A stretch of DNA of 64,000 nucleotides, taken from assembly GCF_005403045.1 (NCBI RefSeq), contig NZ_BJCL01000007.1, positions 62,001 to 126,000 of the forward strand, given 5' to 3'. The notes beneath the pieces are model-generated. The model was not told where the DNA came from. It saw only the letters and a program-made list of their open reading frames with translations, and made no database searches. The first letter of the stretch is position 1. The number at the start of each line of letters is the position of its first letter. The stretch comes from Pseudaquabacterium pictum (GTDB taxonomy: Bacteria; Pseudomonadota; Gammaproteobacteria; Burkholderiales; Burkholderiaceae_C). Positions 62,483 to 64,000 of this stretch are shown piece after piece. The position numbers and the translations under genes are program-made.

Positions 62483-63313
62483 ATGGCCGACACCGACATC
62501 CTGTACGACGTTTCGCAGCGCATCGCCACCGTCACGCTGAACCGGCCCGACCGGCTGAACGCCTACACCGCCAGCCTGGGCGAGCAGCTGCGCGCCGCGA
62601 TGCGCCGCGCCACCGACGACCCCGGCGTGCGGGTGATCATCCTCACCGGCGCGGGCCGCGGCTTCTGCGCCGGCGCCGACATGGACAACCTGGCCGCCGG
62701 CACCGCCAGCGGCGGCGCCACGTTGGCGGCCGAGAACCCGAAGGCTCTGCCGCAGCCGTTCGACCCCGCCAGCAGCCCCGACTACCAGACGGTGCACAGC
62801 TACTTCCCGGCCGTGCCCAAGCCGATCATCGCGGCCATCAACGGCGCCTGCGCCGGCCTGGGCCTGGTGTACGCGCTGTACTGCGACCAGCGCTTTGCCG
62901 CAGCCGGCGCCAAGTTCACCACCGCCTTCGCCCGCCGCGGGCTGATCGCCGAGCACGGCATCAGCCACACGCTGCCGCGCCTGGTGGGGCTGAGCAAGGC
63001 GCTGGACCTGCTGGTCTCGGCCCGCAAGTTCGACGCCGACGAGGCGCTGCGCCTGGGCGTGGTCGACCGGGTGCTGCCGCCCGACCAGCTGATGGCGGCC
63101 ACCCGCGCCTACGCGCTCGACCTGGCCGACAACGTGTCGCCACGCTCGATGGCGGTGATCAAGCGCCAGCTCTGGGCGGTGGATCAACTGAGCATGCGCC
63201 AGGCCATCGAGGTCGGCAACCAGGAGATGCTGGCCAGCTTCGGCAGTGAAGACTTCAAGGAAGGCGTGGCCCACTTCGTGGAGAAGCGGCCGGCTGCGTT
63301 CACCGGGCGCTAG
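62483..63313 (+). CDS. Enoyl-CoA hydratase/isomerase family protein
   Basis: 276 aa crotonase. 'IATVTLNRPDRLNAYTASLGEQLRAAM' opens the fold, 'LTGAGRGFCAGADMDNLAAG' is the first oxyanion-hole segment, 'AAINGACAGLGLVYALYCDQRFAAAGAKFTTAFARRGLIAEHGISHTLPRLVG' the second with the catalytic-region Glu. AAGGAG eight bases before the ATG supports start 62483 over longer frames. Probably hydrates the unsaturated acyl-CoA handled by the carboxylase upstream, in the manner of leucine/isovalerate or terpenoid acid degradation, though other acids are possible. Confidence 0.9.
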   Translation: MADTDILYDVSQRIATVTLNRPDRLNAYTASLGEQLRAAMRRATDDPGVRVIILTGAGRGFCAGADMDNLAAGTASGGATLAAENPKALPQPFDPASSPDYQTVHSYFPAVPKPIIAAINGACAGLGLVYALYCDQRFAAAGAKFTTAFARRGLIAEHGISHTLPRLVGLSKALDLLVSARKFDADEALRLGVVDRVLPPDQLMAATRAYALDLADNVSPRSMAVIKRQLWAVDQLSMRQAIEVGNQEMLASFGSEDFKEGVAHFVEKRPAAFTGR

Positions 63314-63360
63314 ACCCTCCGCCAGGTCCGAGATCCCCTGCGCTGCACGGCGGCGCCGAT

Positions 63361-63383
63361 ACACTGGTTGCGACAACCAGTGT
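63361..63383. promoter_or_regulatory. 23-bp perfect inverted repeat upstream of the S9 peptidase gene
   Basis: ACACTGGTTG-CGA-CAACCAGTGT, 20 bases before the start codon at 63404. It could be a repressor operator or a hairpin in the 5' UTR; TACACT within it also resembles a -10 box. Confidence 0.5.
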
Positions 63384-63403
63384 CCAAGGGGAAAGGAACA
63401 CGG

Positions 63404-64000
63404 ATGCGCAGCTTGATCGGCCGCCTGTTGCTCGCGTTTGGCATCGCGGGGCTGGTCTGTGCCACTGCAGCGGCCCAGCGGCGCCCTGCGGATGTGCCGG
63501 TGGCGGATTTCTTCAAGCGTCCCGCGCTGGACCAGGTCAAGCTGTCACCCGACGGCAGCCGCATCGCGATGCTGGTGCCCGGCCCGGACGGACGCAACGC
63601 GCTGGCCGTGGCCGATGTCGCGACGCCTGGCAAGCGGGTCGGCATCGCCAAGTTCAGCGATGCCGACATCCTGACGGTCCACTGGGTCAACGACCGTCGG
63701 CTGATCATGTCGCTGATCGATTTCCAGGCGCCAACCGGCGAGCAGCTCTTCGAGGGTCTGTATGCCGTCAATGCGGACGGGAGCGACTTCGTGTTCCTGG
63801 TCGGCCGCGGCCGCGGCTTCGAGAGCGAAGGCCATCTGGCGATCCGTCCGCTGCGCTGGAACCATGAATTCGTGCGCACCGTGCAGGATGGCTCGGACGA
63901 CGTGATCGTGCGGCGCTTCGAGATCTGGCGATTCGACGGCAACCCGCTCCCGACCACCCTGTTGCGCCTGAACACGGCGACGAAGGCAACCCGCGAACTG
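63404..64000 (+). CDS. S9-family (prolyl oligopeptidase-like) peptidase, 3' partial
   Basis: 199 codons before the window ends, so only the N-terminal part is seen. 'MRSLIGRLLLAFGIAGLVCATAAAQ' is a signal peptide. The mature start 'VPVADFFKRPALDQVKLSPDGSRIAMLVPGPDGRNALAVADV' is typical of the seven-bladed propeller that precedes the catalytic domain in DPP-like S9 peptidases, with 'WVNDRRLIMSL' and 'LYAVNADGSDFVFLVG' as following blades. The catalytic Ser/Asp/His would lie beyond the window, so activity cannot be judged. Ribosome-binding site gaAAGGAacacgg. Confidence 0.8.
   Translation, partial: MRSLIGRLLLAFGIAGLVCATAAAQRRPADVPVADFFKRPALDQVKLSPDGSRIAMLVPGPDGRNALAVADVATPGKRVGIAKFSDADILTVHWVNDRRLIMSLIDFQAPTGEQLFEGLYAVNADGSDFVFLVGRGRGFESEGHLAIRPLRWNHEFVRTVQDGSDDVIVRRFEIWRFDGNPLPTTLLRLNTATKATREL

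Overview
The window is GC-rich, densely coded DNA from a betaproteobacterium, most likely Burkholderiales of the Rubrivivax/Leptothrix/Aquincola type. Pointers are an S-adenosylhomocysteine (SAH) riboswitch before ahcY, three PEP-CTERM exported proteins, an orphan Bug/TctC-type binding protein, a PHB depolymerase-type esterase, and codon bias so strong that long spurious reading frames open on the opposite strand of nearly every gene. Intergenic gaps are all shorter than about 270 bases and many convergent genes end within 0-6 bases of each other. I saw no rRNA, tRNA, CRISPR array, insertion sequence, prophage or replication origin.

Layout. 0-2.5 kb: an amino-acid ABC permease (cut by the window edge), an AstE/aspartoacylase-like deacylase and the ABC ATPase form one operon. 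2.5-5.7 kb: PHB depolymerase-like esterase, DUF3297, a PEP-CTERM protein, an alpha/beta hydrolase. 5.7-16.3 kb: a catabolic-looking block with two MFS exporters, two old-yellow-enzyme oxidoreductases, two related D-aminoacylase-type amidohydrolases, a GST and a catalase-like haemoprotein that seems to lack its catalytic histidine. 16.4-19.1 kb: an exported TPR protein and a von Willebrand PEP-CTERM protein with a sigma-54-type promoter. 19.2-31.9 kb: housekeeping genes (glmS, an Lrp regulator, rlmI, a DJ-1/PfpI protein, xerC, DUF484, dapF, two lipid A-type acyltransferases, metK with a structured leader, a CheY and a CheX-like protein, purT). 31.9-35.6 kb: a YcaQ-family protein, a decayed MFS pseudogene, a HAD phosphatase and a PPK2 polyphosphate kinase preceded by a perfect FNR-type box. 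35.7-38.3 kb: SAH riboswitch, ahcY, metF. 38.4-45.4 kb: LysR/DUF2917 pair and a fructose-type sugar ABC operon with fructokinase, mutarotase and ROK repressor. 45.5-51.2 kb: a pseudopilin, then a XoxFGJ-like PQQ alcohol dehydrogenase operon facing a GAF-Fis regulator, and a CPBP protease. 51.3-55.9 kb: a malonate operon (matR, malonyl-CoA decarboxylase, TctC, malonyl-CoA synthetase). 56-63.3 kb: a PEP-CTERM protein and a CoA-ester pathway (enoyl-CoA hydratases, an acyl-CoA ligase, a saccharopine dehydrogenase-like reductase, a stand-alone biotin carrier, a carboxyltransferase). The window ends inside an S9-type peptidase.

How the parts connect. metK, ahcY and metF belong to the activated methyl cycle; metK and ahcY each have their own structured 5' leader, of which only the ahcY one is a recognised riboswitch. 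An 82-83 base dispersed repeat occurs three times, each time between co-directional genes of one operon (ahcY/metF, frcB/frcC, PQQ dehydrogenase/cytochrome c). In the last case the repeat is read through in frame and supplies the start codon region and the charged N-terminus of the cytochrome's signal peptide. Several operons have a visible operator matched to a local regulator (ROK, GntR, Lrp, GAF-Fis).
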